Positions 21,040 to 30,661 of a stretch of DNA of 64,000 nucleotides are shown here, piece by piece (within the stretch, counting starts at the first letter, position 1; every line of letters begins with the position of its first letter). The notes under the pieces were generated by a model. That model did no database searches. It was given only the letters and a program-made list of their open reading frames with translations, and was not told the DNA's origin. The translations under genes and the position numbers were made by a program. The stretch spans positions 301,068-365,067 of the forward strand of contig UCEZ01000027.1 in the NCBI GenBank assembly GCA_900471525.1, in the 5' to 3' direction. The stretch comes from Hyphomicrobiales bacterium. Its GTDB lineage: Bacteria > Pseudomonadota > Alphaproteobacteria > Rhizobiales > Rhizobiaceae.

Positions 21040-21063
21040 GAGTGCGTCCAAAAGGACGCACTC
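21040..21063 (+). terminator. Hairpin after luxR-type gene
   Basis: GAGTGCGTCC-AAAA-GGACGCACTC, a perfect 10-base stem with a four-base loop. It is followed by only a weak T-rich stretch (CATATTT about 13 bases on). It probably attenuates transcription from the regulator into the synthase gene. Confidence 0.5.
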
Positions 21064-21093
21064 GATTCAATCGCATATTTGCGTGCATTAGAA

Positions 21094-21113
21094 ACCTGTC
21101 ACTACCGACAGTT
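21094..21113 (+). promoter_or_regulatory. Candidate lux box upstream of AHL synthase
   Basis: The 20-base element ACCTGTCACTACCGACAGTT has the CTGTC/GACAG core with seven of ten symmetric positions matched, the pattern of LuxR-type operators. It ends 59 bases before the synthase ATG, just past the preceding hairpin. Activation of the synthase by the neighbouring LuxR protein is inferred. Confidence 0.65.
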
Positions 21114-21172
21114 ATGCCGGCTGCCGATTACTGACAGCATTTGCTCCTCGCATTCGACCACAGGAGCAAACG

Positions 21173-21817
21173 ATGATCAGAATTTTCAACAGCAATACCG
21201 GCAAACAAAATCCCCGCGACCTCGACGCCATGTTCAAGCTGCGCAAGCGCGTCTTTCACGATCTGCTCAAGTGGGACGTTTCGGTACGGGGCGATTGGGA
21301 GATCGACAATTACGACGATGCCAATCCGCTCTACGTGCTCTCCTATTCGGACCAGACCGGTCGTTTGCGTGGCTCGTTGCGGCTGCTGCCGACGCTTGGA
21401 CCCAATATGCTCGACGATACGTTCCCGATCCTGCTGGGTGACAATCCGCAGGTGCGCAGCGCTTCCATATGGGAATCCAGCCGCTTCTGCATTGATCCCA
21501 CCATCTCGCAGGATCGCGGCTCCAACCAGGTGACGATCGCAGCGGCGGAACTGATGTGTGGCGTTGGAGAACTCGGGCTGTCGTCCGGCCTCAGTCACAT
21601 CGTCACCGTTACCGATGTTTTCCTGGAGCGCATGTTCCGCCGAATGGGCTGCCCCGGCGAGCGGATTGGCGAACCACAGCGGATCGGCTCCGTCTATGCC
21701 GTTGCCGTCGCCTGGGAGGTCACGTCCGATCTGCTGGAAACAATGAAGGCTGTCGCCGAGATCGGTGGGCCGGTTCTGGAACGGCAGGTATCGCTCGAGA
21801 CTGCCCGGGCGGCCTGA
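21173..21817 (+). CDS. Acyl-homoserine-lactone synthase (LuxI family)
   Basis: Makes an N-acyl-homoserine lactone signal from SAM and an acyl-ACP. The 214-residue protein has the LuxI landmarks: the conserved Arg in LRKRVFHDLLKWDV (about residue 24), acidic pair EIDNYDD, the basic GSLRLLPTLGPNML (about 65-78) and the Glu/Arg of WESSRFC (about 100). AGGAG seven bases before the ATG sets the start. It most resembles the rhizobial CinI/SinI/AvsI branch, but acyl-chain preference cannot be read from sequence. A partner LuxR gene and a candidate lux box lie upstream; no cinS-like small gene follows directly. Confidence 0.95.
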   Translation: MIRIFNSNTGKQNPRDLDAMFKLRKRVFHDLLKWDVSVRGDWEIDNYDDANPLYVLSYSDQTGRLRGSLRLLPTLGPNMLDDTFPILLGDNPQVRSASIWESSRFCIDPTISQDRGSNQVTIAAAELMCGVGELGLSSGLSHIVTVTDVFLERMFRRMGCPGERIGEPQRIGSVYAVAVAWEVTSDLLETMKAVAEIGGPVLERQVSLETARAA

Positions 21818-21829
21818 GTTGGTCTCCTC

Positions 21830-21870
21830 GGGAGAGCCGCGGATTGTGGCTCTCCCGCCTCGCCTGTTTT
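21830..21870 (+). terminator. Terminator after AHL synthase
   Basis: GGGAGAGCC (21830-21838) pairs with GGCTCTCCC (21848-21856) around a nine-base loop. A short T-run (TTTT at 21867-21870) follows ten bases later. Moderately convincing. Confidence 0.5.
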
Positions 21871-21991
21871 AAATCTCCCGGGCCGCGTTAACGCTGGCGC
21901 ACGGACCGCGTTGCACCGCTTTGGAATGGCGTTATGATGGGTCGCAGGTCAGAGTGCGGAGGCTATTCCGCCGCACCCGGCAGATGCCGGT

Positions 21992-23089
21992 ATGCTCAGG
22001 CGAGAGAAACACGTGATCTTCCGTTCGGTATCCATCGCGGCGCTCATTGCACCGCTTCTTCTGGTCATGACGTCCACAGCCGACGCCTCGTCTGTGTGCG
22101 AACGCTTGAATGCGCGCCTTGCCAGCCTGCCGAGGATCGTTGCCTCCAACGCCAACCTTCGCGACTACACTGGCGCGATTTCGCGCCAGAACCTGGATTT
22201 GCGGCAGGCACGCAGCGATCGCCGGCGTCTGGGATGCAGTTCCGACAGCGTCATCATCGTCGGTGGTCCGAACGAAGAAGCCTGCGAGAGCCTGAGCGCT
22301 GAAATCTCGCAGATGGAAATGGACCTCGAAACGCTGAAAGCACGCCGGCAATATCTCGCGACCGGCAGTGACAGCGACGTCCAGCGCCGCCGGATCATGG
22401 CCGCGCTGGATGTCAACCGCTGCGCCGAGGAACAGGACGAAATCCTCAGGGCCGCCGCCGAAGAACCGGAAACCCACCGCAATATCCTGAGCGACCTGCC
22501 ACCGATCAGCGAAACCTATCCCGATCTGCGCAATAGCGCTGACGTAACCGACTTCACAGTCCCGGGTGACGAATATCAAGGCAGCCTGCGCACACTCTGC
22601 GTGCGCACCTGCGATGGTGCATTCTTCCCGATCTCGTCGAACGCATCACCGGCCGATTTCCAGCGCGATGCCGAAACCTGTCAGCGGCGCTGCCCGGGAA
22701 CCGAGACGGCGCTTTACTATCACGCGCTGGCAACGGAAGAGACCGACCAGATGGTCTCCGCCTCGACCGGCGAACCCTATGCCGAATTGCCGGCTGCTTT
22801 CGCCTACAAGACCCGCGACCTCAGCCAACCCGGCCAATGCGGCTGCTCTCCCGTCGGGCGCACGGCGACGAACCAGAGCACGCCGGACAATGGCAAGGGC
22901 ATCATCGAATTTCGCACTGGCAAGAAGACGGATGGTGCGGAAGCGAAAAGCGCCGTTGCGGATCGGCCGTACAATCCGGCGGACAGCAAGGTGCGCGTCG
23001 TCGGCCCAAGCTTCCTGCCCTCGCAGGAAACGTCGATCGACCTCAGGCATCCGGCCGGGCCTGGATACCAGCCGCAACAGACCAATTGA
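21992..23089 (+). CDS. DUF2865 domain protein, secreted
   Basis: A 365-residue protein with an N-terminal signal peptide (VSIAALIAPLLLVMTSTADA). A central helical region is followed by a Cys-rich domain characteristic of DUF2865 (LCVRTCDGAFFPIS, then CQRRCPGTETALYY, about residues 202-242). The C-terminus is Pro-rich and polar. Function is unknown; the family is largely confined to rhizobia and relatives. ATG 21992 and GTG 22013 are both possible starts; the latter has a better purine-rich upstream region (GGCGAGAG) and would put the signal peptide nearer the N-terminus. The stop abuts that of the convergent bluB. Confidence 0.82.
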   Translation: MLRREKHVIFRSVSIAALIAPLLLVMTSTADASSVCERLNARLASLPRIVASNANLRDYTGAISRQNLDLRQARSDRRRLGCSSDSVIIVGGPNEEACESLSAEISQMEMDLETLKARRQYLATGSDSDVQRRRIMAALDVNRCAEEQDEILRAAAEEPETHRNILSDLPPISETYPDLRNSADVTDFTVPGDEYQGSLRTLCVRTCDGAFFPISSNASPADFQRDAETCQRRCPGTETALYYHALATEETDQMVSASTGEPYAELPAAFAYKTRDLSQPGQCGCSPVGRTATNQSTPDNGKGIIEFRTGKKTDGAEAKSAVADRPYNPADSKVRVVGPSFLPSQETSIDLRHPAGPGYQPQQTN

Positions 23090-24025
<936 letters not shown>

Positions 24026-24081
24026 CAGGACCGATATGGGCATAGTGGACCGCCGAAAGCAAGACGGCCCACATTCTCTCC

Positions 24082-24903
24082 TCACATGGCAGCGACTGGA
24101 TGCGGCGAACCGTCATAGGCGCCCCAGATTGACTGGTCGAAGCAGATCACAGAGCCGGTCATCAGGCCGGATTCCGCCGACGACAGATAGGCGCAAGCCC
24201 GTGCCACTTCGGCAGGGTCAACCAGACGGCCGAATGGCTGGCTCGCCGCCGCCTTTTCCAGCCAGTCGCCTGCTGCACCATGAAATTCGCGCTGGATGCG
24301 ATCTTCGCCTTCCGACGCCATCCAGCCGATGTTGAGCCCATTGACACGGATACGGTTGCGAAGAACCGCGTAAGCCGTGTTCTTGGTCAGCGTTTCCAGC
24401 GCACCCTTGGAGGCGCAATAGGCGGAAATGAAAGGCTGGCCGGCCTTGGCCGACATGGAACCGATATTGACGATAGTGCCCTCGATCTTTTCCCGCCGCA
24501 TCACGTTGATTGCTTCCTGCATCAGGAAGAATGGCGCACGCACATTGACGGCGAACATGCGGTCGAACAGTTCGGGGCTGGTATCGAGGATCGTGCCACG
24601 ATCGGTAATCGCCGCAGCGTTGACCAGCGCATCGACGCGGCCGAATTCCGCGTCGCAGGCTGCGACCACCTTGCGCGCGTCCTCGACCTCCCCGAGATCG
24701 GCCTGCACATAGATTACCTTCGCGCTGGTCGCCCTGCCGATCTCGGCGGCCTTGGCCTCGCCTTTTGCGGCGTTTCGCCCACAGATCACGATGCCTGCCG
24801 CACCCCGCTCGGCAAACAGCGCGGCAATTGTCGCCCCCAGCCCCTGCGTGCCACCCGTGACGATGGCGATCTTGCCGTCGAGCCTGCCATATTCATTGCT
24901 CAT
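24082..24903 (-). CDS. Short-chain dehydrogenase/reductase
   Basis: A 273-residue classical SDR oxidoreductase. Landmarks: cofactor motif TGGTQGLG (about residues 16-23), NAAA (about 96), catalytic Ser in NIGSMSAKAG and YCASK (about 161). The acidic/basic context after the Gly-rich loop (CGRNAAKGE) favours NADP. The substrate is unknown. It is downstream of a phytanoyl-CoA-dioxygenase-like gene on the same strand, separated by a likely terminator, and both are divergent from a LacI-type regulator, which suggests joint control of a sugar-alcohol or polyketide-like substrate (inference). Confidence 0.9.
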   Translation of the reverse strand: MSNEYGRLDGKIAIVTGGTQGLGATIAALFAERGAAGIVICGRNAAKGEAKAAEIGRATSAKVIYVQADLGEVEDARKVVAACDAEFGRVDALVNAAAITDRGTILDTSPELFDRMFAVNVRAPFFLMQEAINVMRREKIEGTIVNIGSMSAKAGQPFISAYCASKGALETLTKNTAYAVLRNRIRVNGLNIGWMASEGEDRIQREFHGAAGDWLEKAAASQPFGRLVDPAEVARACAYLSSAESGLMTGSVICFDQSIWGAYDGSPHPVAAM

Positions 24904-24939
24904 TCCGTTTCCTCCATTTTCGATATTTGTGATGCCAAA

Positions 24940-24969
24940 AACTTCCGTCCGGGGAACCGGGCGGAAGTT
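24940..24969 (-). terminator. Terminator between PhyH-like and SDR genes
   Basis: Thirteen-base arms (24940-24952 and 24957-24969) with one G-U wobble and a four-base loop. On the minus strand the hairpin is followed by TTT. It sits between the dioxygenase stop and the SDR start, so the SDR may rely partly on read-through or its own promoter. Confidence 0.65.
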
Positions 24970-24991
24970 TGAAATGCGTGATCTTCTTGAG

Positions 24992-26185
24992 TTAGCTCAG
25001 CTTCTTTTCCGACTGCGCCGCAAGTGCTGCTGCAAACGCCGCCTCCTCCCAACCGCCGGAAAGTGCCTCGTGCATCAGCTGCGCCTGCGTCTTCGGTGCA
25101 AGACCACCGACCGGAGGATCGCGGTCGAGATTGGTCGGGAAGGAATAGCCTTCGGCACAGGATGCGATGGCGCAGGCGGCCTCAGCCCCCGACAGGCGAC
25201 CGTCCGCCAGCATGGCCTTCAGCGCCGGATAGAGTTTTGCACTCATCCGCTCGCGATTGACCGTCTCCATCGCCCGGCCGAATGCGGACGAAACCTGCAG
25301 AAGGTTGGCGACACGCTTGATACCTTCCGAGCGATTGGTGCCGGCGGCATGAAACAGCGCCGGATTGAAGAACACCAGATCGCCCTTCGACAGTGGCAAT
25401 TGCACGTGATTGCGGTCGAAATAGTCGCGGAATTCCTGGCGCTTCAGCGCCAGATAGCCCGGCACGTAGGTCTGGCTGTAGGGCAGAAACAGCGTCGGCC
25501 CGCTTTCCAGCGGCATGTCGCAATGGGCGACCGCCCCCTGCAGTGTCAATACCGGCGACAACCGGTGGACATGCGCCGGAAACTGCTCGATGACCGCCGA
25601 TGTCTGGAAGCCGAGGTGATAGTCGCGATGCGCCGACTGGGCAGCACCGCCCGGATTGACACGGTTGACCTGCGCCGTCATCTGGTAGCTCGGCCCGAGC
25701 CAGGCTTCGCTGACCAGCGCGATCAAGGCATTGCCGTAATAGGCCGCAAAATTCTCCGGATCCTTGAGGCAGTGCTTTTCCAGCGAATTCCAGATGCGAT
25801 CATTGGCGCCGGGCTTGGCGAAGTGGTCGCCGCCGCCGGTATTGGTGCGGTGCTGCTCGTTGATGATGTCATCGAAAATGCCGCTCGCCACATCGATGAC
25901 GGTGGTATCGGCGTAAGCCTGTTTGAGAACGATGACACCCGGCCCGCTTGCAAAGGCCTCGCAGATTTCGGCAAGCACTGCCCGGCGTCCCTCGCCCGTC
26001 GCGGCCACCTTCAGCACGCTGGCGCCATCATAGATCAGCACGTTTTTGTCGACGCCCGCGGCATGCGGATAATCGCCGAGCTGTGTCGTCCGCTCCACCT
26101 CAGTGCGAAAATCCTCAAGATCGCATGCGGCCTCCGTCAGCCAGACCCGATCCGCGCGCTGCTTCAAGATATTGTCGGTCTTCAT
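24992..26185 (-). CDS. Phytanoyl-CoA dioxygenase-like Fe(II)/2-oxoglutarate oxygenase
   Basis: A 397-residue protein of the PhyH superfamily. The iron facial triad is visible: HRD (HxD, in QSAHRDYH, about residue 190) and a distal His with a 2-oxoglutarate-binding Arg in FHAAGTNRSEGIKR (about 289-302). The N-terminal 130 residues form an extra domain. The substrate is unknown. Such enzymes hydroxylate small acids, amino acids or polyketides rather than phytanoyl-CoA in bacteria. It starts 103 bases from the divergent LacI-type gene and heads a transcript followed by the SDR. The start is backed by an upstream GGAGGAAA stretch. Confidence 0.85.
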   Translation of the reverse strand: MKTDNILKQRADRVWLTEAACDLEDFRTEVERTTQLGDYPHAAGVDKNVLIYDGASVLKVAATGEGRRAVLAEICEAFASGPGVIVLKQAYADTTVIDVASGIFDDIINEQHRTNTGGGDHFAKPGANDRIWNSLEKHCLKDPENFAAYYGNALIALVSEAWLGPSYQMTAQVNRVNPGGAAQSAHRDYHLGFQTSAVIEQFPAHVHRLSPVLTLQGAVAHCDMPLESGPTLFLPYSQTYVPGYLALKRQEFRDYFDRNHVQLPLSKGDLVFFNPALFHAAGTNRSEGIKRVANLLQVSSAFGRAMETVNRERMSAKLYPALKAMLADGRLSGAEAACAIASCAEGYSFPTNLDRDPPVGGLAPKTQAQLMHEALSGGWEEAAFAAALAAQSEKKLS

Positions 26186-26258
26186 CCCTTTTCCTCCCGC
26201 GGATGCCCTTCGATGACCGCACTATACGCGGAGGCAAAAGCTGATATAGGGCAGAAAC

Positions 26259-26275
26259 CCATCAAAAAACCATCA
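26259..26275. promoter_or_regulatory. Direct repeat CCATCA in divergent promoter region
   Basis: Two CCATCA copies (26259-26264 and 26270-26275) spaced 11 bases apart, one helical turn, directly before the LacI-type regulator start and downstream of a TATAGG-like element. This could be an operator or simply part of the promoter. Weak evidence. Confidence 0.3.
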
Positions 26276-26288
26276 GAATGGAGCCGCG

Positions 26289-27317
26289 ATGGCGCATGAG
26301 TTTCTGGTCAAGGACATTGCTTTTCAGGCCGGTGTCAGCGTCGCCACCGTGGACCGTGTGCTGAACGAACGCCCGGGTGTTCGGAAACAAACGGAACTGC
26401 GCGTGCACGCCGCCATCCGGGAATTGGAAAAGCAGCAAGCCGGCGTCGAGTTCCAGGGCCGCAAATTCGGCATTGACGTCGTCATGGAGGCACCAGACCG
26501 CTTCACCGACACCGTTCGCGATGCCTTCGAAAGCGAGAGTACGACTTTCCTGCCGACGATCTTCCGCTCCCGCTTTCATTTCGCTGAGTCCATGCGACCG
26601 CAGGACATCGCCCAGCTTCTCGATCGCGTGCGCTTGCGCGGCGCCGATGGCGTCGTGCTCAAGGCGCCCGATGTGCCGGAGATCAGCGCCGCCGTCGCGC
26701 GGCTCGAACGGTCCGGCATTCCCGTCGTGACGCTGGTTACCGACCTGCCGAACGCCCCGCGCACGGCCTATGCCGGCGCGGACAACAGGGCTGCCGGAGA
26801 AACGGCCGCCTATCTGATCGGAGCGCGCTTTGCCGGCAGCCCGGCAACCGTGCTCACAACGCTGTCGAGCAACCGGTTCCGGGGGGAAGAAGAGCGGGAA
26901 ATCGGCTTTCGCCGCGCGTTGCGCGACCGCTATCCGTCGGTCGGTGTCGTCGAAATCAGCGAAGGCCTTGGCCGGGACGATGCAACCGGCGCGCTTGTGG
27001 CCGAGGCGCTGTCGAACAATCCGGGCATCAACGCCGTCTATTCGATCGGCGGCGGTAACCGGGCGGTGCTCGCGGCTTTTGGCGCTGCGGGCCGGACCTG
27101 TTCCGTGTTCGTGGCGCACGATCTCGACGCCGGAAACCTGGAACTCCTCCGCAATGGGCAGATCCATTTCATCCTGCATCATGATCTGAAAGCCGACGTA
27201 CGGACCGCGTTCCGCGCGATCATGGGCCGACGCGGAGCCCTGGCCGGGCCGGGCGCCGCCCGTCTGTCGGCTGTGGAAGTGATAACGCCCTACAACATAC
27301 CGGCGTCAATCCGGTGA
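26289..27317 (+). CDS. LacI-family transcriptional regulator
   Basis: A 342-residue regulator. The N-terminal LacI helix-turn-helix reads VKDIAFQAGVSVATVDRVLN (about residues 7-26), with the hinge region after it. A periplasmic-binding-protein-like effector domain follows (about 65-330, with GADNRAAGETAAYLIGARFA and YSIGGGNRAVLAAF). Such regulators respond to sugars or polyols. It is divergent from the PhyH-like and SDR genes, its likely targets. The regulator's stop is adjacent to the stop of the convergent diguanylate cyclase gene. The effector cannot be assigned. Confidence 0.9.
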   Translation: MAHEFLVKDIAFQAGVSVATVDRVLNERPGVRKQTELRVHAAIRELEKQQAGVEFQGRKFGIDVVMEAPDRFTDTVRDAFESESTTFLPTIFRSRFHFAESMRPQDIAQLLDRVRLRGADGVVLKAPDVPEISAAVARLERSGIPVVTLVTDLPNAPRTAYAGADNRAAGETAAYLIGARFAGSPATVLTTLSSNRFRGEEEREIGFRRALRDRYPSVGVVEISEGLGRDDATGALVAEALSNNPGINAVYSIGGGNRAVLAAFGAAGRTCSVFVAHDLDAGNLELLRNGQIHFILHHDLKADVRTAFRAIMGRRGALAGPGAARLSAVEVITPYNIPASIR

Positions 27318-28820
27318 TCAGGCGGCCTGTCCGGTTTCCAGGAGACGCTCCGCGCTGACGAGATCGTCGGCTGTCTGGACCCGGTTGCGGCCACGGTTCT
27401 TGGCGAGATATAGCGCCTGATCGGCCAGGGGCACGATCTCGCGAGCGATGCTGCCATGGTCGGGGGCAAAGGCAACCCCGATGCTGCTGCCGATACGCAG
27501 CAACTGCCCCTCGAACGGCACCGGCACCTGCGCCTCTATAATCAGCACGTTGGCAAGTGCCAAGGCCTGTTCCCGCGAAACCGTATGATCGAGAATGATG
27601 GTGAATTCGTCGCCGCCAAGACGGGCAGCGACGCCGTGACCTGCGACGCGCGCGGCAAACCGGGATGCAATCGTCTTCAGCACCGCATCACCGGCCGGAT
27701 GGCCATAAGTGTCGTTAACCGCCTTGAACTTGTCGAGGTCAATGCAAAGCAGCGAGAAAGGACGCTCCCTGACCTTGGCGAGCGAGGCTTCAAGGACAGC
27801 ATCGAAACCGGCGCGGTTGAAAAGCCCGGTCAACCGGTCGTGCTTGGCAAGATGACGGTTTTCCGCCTCGCTCGTCTGGAGAGCCGAAAACACCGCGCCG
27901 AACCGCGCGGCAATGAAAGCCATGACCAAGGCACCCGCCATCGCGATGACGATCACGCTTGGCAGGGTTTCGGAGCGGACGAAACTGCCCGGCGCGCGCG
28001 GCGTCCAGGCCGCAACCATGCAGGCCGGCTGCGAGCAGTCGCTGACTGCGACGTGGATGGAGCCTTCCGGCACCTGGCGCAGCGGCGCAAAGCCGAGTTT
28101 GAAAATTCCGAGCCTGTCCTCGATGTCACCGATCATCCGGACGGTGAAAGGCTTGACGGTGATCATGAACACCGGCTTGCGCCGGCTTGCCGGAATGTCC
28201 AGCGTCTTCGGGACGACGGCCTGAACCACGACGATGCTCATCTTGCCGTCGATCATCCGCAGATCTGCAGCATGGATATTCGGCACCGGTGCCGTCAACG
28301 CGTCCCTGTCTACTTCGACGGATCGCAGCGCCCAGGCGCCGCCCTTCGCCACCAGGGCAGCCTCATAACTATCATTCGCCTTCTCGATGAGATCGTCGGC
28401 CCATTTCAGGGTGCGTGCGCCATCCTGGGGATCGACCTTGCCGCCATTCTGCACAGCCAGCAGCGTGCGGTCGGAAGCGTCGGCGAAGATCATCCACGAG
28501 AAACCGAAATCCTTCCACAGCCAGTCCGTCAGCTCTTCCTTCACGAAGGCGTCGGTAAAGGTTTGCGTCTCGAGCTGCGCGAAGCTCTTGTCCCAATAGG
28601 ACAATTCGGCCTGATACTGCACGACCGCGTCGATCTGGTGCTGCATCTCGCTTTCGACGAGTTTGCGCTCGGCAGTCAGGCCAAACCGGTCGGCCTCGGT
28701 GACGGAGCGATCGAGCACGAAGGCAAGGCTGGCAATGATCATCAAGGCAACGAGCGTGCAGGCCGCGTGAATGCCCAGAACAGCCCTGCCCGCCTTTCGC
28801 TTACCCGCCCTTGCCGCCAT
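27318..28820 (-). CDS. Membrane diguanylate cyclase with CHASE4-like sensor
   Basis: A 500-residue protein. An N-terminal helix (about 17-37) and a second near residue 290-310 bracket a periplasmic domain of about 250 residues with a CHASE4-like pattern (YWDKSFAQLETQTFTDAFV and DFGFSWMIFADASDRTL). The C-terminal domain (about 330-485) holds RLGGDEF, so it should make cyclic-di-GMP from GTP. A product-inhibition RxxD site is not seen five residues before GGDEF. No EAL domain is present. Ligand unknown. Stops with the convergent LacI-type gene are adjacent. Confidence 0.88.
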   Translation of the reverse strand: MAARAGKRKAGRAVLGIHAACTLVALMIIASLAFVLDRSVTEADRFGLTAERKLVESEMQHQIDAVVQYQAELSYWDKSFAQLETQTFTDAFVKEELTDWLWKDFGFSWMIFADASDRTLLAVQNGGKVDPQDGARTLKWADDLIEKANDSYEAALVAKGGAWALRSVEVDRDALTAPVPNIHAADLRMIDGKMSIVVVQAVVPKTLDIPASRRKPVFMITVKPFTVRMIGDIEDRLGIFKLGFAPLRQVPEGSIHVAVSDCSQPACMVAAWTPRAPGSFVRSETLPSVIVIAMAGALVMAFIAARFGAVFSALQTSEAENRHLAKHDRLTGLFNRAGFDAVLEASLAKVRERPFSLLCIDLDKFKAVNDTYGHPAGDAVLKTIASRFAARVAGHGVAARLGGDEFTIILDHTVSREQALALANVLIIEAQVPVPFEGQLLRIGSSIGVAFAPDHGSIAREIVPLADQALYLAKNRGRNRVQTADDLVSAERLLETGQAA

Positions 28821-28953
28821 GCCCGCCTCACCGGTCCTTCCGCCGGACCTGCCCCCAGGTCTCTCGCTTTGATTGAGACGGAGCTTATCAAGGAAAGCGG
28901 AAATTTCATTTAAGCAAGCTGGTTGGAAATCCGTTAATGGCGGCGGTCCGGTA

Positions 28954-29700
28954 TCACGCGGAAATGATGGTGATCCCAGGCCTCACGCGCACAAAATCCC
29001 CCTCGTCACGCGGCTGCAATTCGAGTGAAGGTTCCCGTAGAAGAGCTTTTTTCAAGGTGGCCGAGCCATAGGACTTTGCCGTAAAGCTCGCATCGACCGC
29101 ACGCAAAGCTATTCCCAACTTTTGTAGTGAAACCCATCCATTGTTCGTATCGGCACCAAGCGTTTTGATTGCTGCACTTACAAGTGGCAGCAGACCCTGC
29201 AATTTTGCTGGCTTCCCGGCGGGTTTGATTTGCGGTTTCGGCGCCGCGGCAACCGGCGTCGGAACAACGGAAGGTTGACCAACGATATGAAAGGCGTCGC
29301 AGCTTTGGCGAAACAATGCGGATGGCTGTTGGCCACCGATGCCGACCACGACCTTACCGGCTCCGCGCAGATGAATGGCAAGCGGTGCGAAATCACTGTC
29401 TGAGGATACGAGGCAGAAAACATCCGCCTTGTTGCCAAACATCAGCTCGACCGCATCGATTGCCATGCGCATGTCGCTGAAATTCTTGGTTTGGGAGGGA
29501 CTTGAAACCTGAATAGTGTCAATAGCATACCGCGCTGCCGCCCCAAGCCAGCCTGTGCCTCTGTGTTTGGCAAAGTCGCCATAGGCCCGGCGCGTCACCG
29601 TCGTTCCGTAGGCACTTGCTTCGTGCAGAACAGACGCGGCGAACTCTCCTGATACATTTTCTGCGTCGATAAGTACCGCAACTCGGTGATGAATGGGCAT
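28954..29700 (-). CDS. NYN-domain putative nuclease with LOTUS/OST-HTH C-terminus
   Basis: A 248-residue protein. The N-terminal half is a NYN (PIN-like) nuclease domain with acidic residues in LIDAENVSG (about residue 13), DMRMAIDAVELMF (about 75) and LVSSDSDFAPLA (about 96), in the arrangement expected of a metal-dependent RNase. After a Pro/Lys linker, the C-terminal part (about 165-245, KLQGLLPLVSAAIKTLG and GSATLKKALLREPSLELQ) looks like an OST-HTH/LOTUS winged helix, thought to bind RNA. ATG 29700 is chosen for family fit, with a purine-rich leader. No known target. Somewhat lower GC than its neighbours. Confidence 0.85.
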   Translation of the reverse strand: MPIHHRVAVLIDAENVSGEFAASVLHEASAYGTTVTRRAYGDFAKHRGTGWLGAAARYAIDTIQVSSPSQTKNFSDMRMAIDAVELMFGNKADVFCLVSSDSDFAPLAIHLRGAGKVVVGIGGQQPSALFRQSCDAFHIVGQPSVVPTPVAAAPKPQIKPAGKPAKLQGLLPLVSAAIKTLGADTNNGWVSLQKLGIALRAVDASFTAKSYGSATLKKALLREPSLELQPRDEGDFVRVRPGITIISA

Positions 29701-29810
29701 TTCCCGTTCCCCTGTTTTAGAAAACAATAGGAAAGGGAATGATTGCGCGCAAGATCACACACAACCACAGGGCAATATATTTTACAACTCGCTACTGAAC
29801 AAAAATGCAG

Positions 29811-30638
29811 TCAGGCTGCCGGCTGATACCGCACAAAGGCAAATTCCTTGCCGTCTGGCGACCAGTTGGGAACGTTGATCGTGCCCTGCCCGCCGAACAA
29901 TTCGAACAGGATACGGGCATTGCCGCCGTCGGGGTCCATCAGCCGAAGCCGGACGTCGAGGTCGCGCGGGTGATCGAAGACATCGCCATCGTAGGAAACG
30001 ACGAGCACATGCTTGCCGTCGGGCGACGGATGCGGGAACCAGTCGCCGTATTCGCTGTCGGTGATGCGCGCGACATCCGAACCATCAGGCCTGATACGCC
30101 AGATCTGCATCCGGCCGGTCCGGCTGGAGTTGAAGTAAATCCATTCTCCGTCGTGGCTATAGTCCGGGCCGTCGTTGCGCCCTTCGCCGAAGGTCAGGCG
30201 GGTCTCTTCGCCGCCGTCGACCGGGATCGTGTAGATATCGAAGACCTGATCACGGATGCCGCAATAGGCGAGCGTCTTCCCGTCCGGCGACCAGCCGTGC
30301 CAATAGGACGGTCGGTTCTGCGTCACCTGCTTCGGCACGCCGCCGCCTGCGGGCAACGTGTAAATCGTCGACGCGCCGAATTCGGTCTTGTCGCTGATGA
30401 CGATGGTCCCGCCGTCAGGCGAGATTCCGTGGTCATTGTTGCACGTGCGCGCAAAGCCGGTGTCGATCAACACCGGTTCGCCACCTGAAAGCGGTAACCG
30501 ATAGAGCAGACCGTCGCCGTTGATGACCAATGACTGTCCGTCAGGCGACCAGTTCGGCGCCTCAACCAGTTGCTCTGTCTGCCAAACGACGCGGCTTTTA
30601 CCGGTTGCCAGCGTGTAGATTTCGACCGAACTGCGCAT
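29811..30638 (-). CDS. TolB-like beta-propeller protein
   Basis: A 275-residue protein consisting of six beta-propeller blades, each with a WSPDG-type turn (NWSPDGQSL, GISPDGGTI, GWSPDGKTL, DYSHDGEWI, PSPDGKHV, NWSPDGKEF). No signal peptide is visible, so unlike true TolB it is probably cytoplasmic. Function unknown; propellers of this kind often bind other proteins or sugars. It follows NAD synthetase on the same strand with 23 bases between and a good GGAGAAGGCGAG site, so it is likely in its operon. Confidence 0.82.
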   Translation of the reverse strand: MRSSVEIYTLATGKSRVVWQTEQLVEAPNWSPDGQSLVINGDGLLYRLPLSGGEPVLIDTGFARTCNNDHGISPDGGTIVISDKTEFGASTIYTLPAGGGVPKQVTQNRPSYWHGWSPDGKTLAYCGIRDQVFDIYTIPVDGGEETRLTFGEGRNDGPDYSHDGEWIYFNSSRTGRMQIWRIRPDGSDVARITDSEYGDWFPHPSPDGKHVLVVSYDGDVFDHPRDLDVRLRLMDPDGGNARILFELFGGQGTINVPNWSPDGKEFAFVRYQPAA

Positions 30639-30661
30639 CTCGCCTTCTCCAGCTTCCCGTT

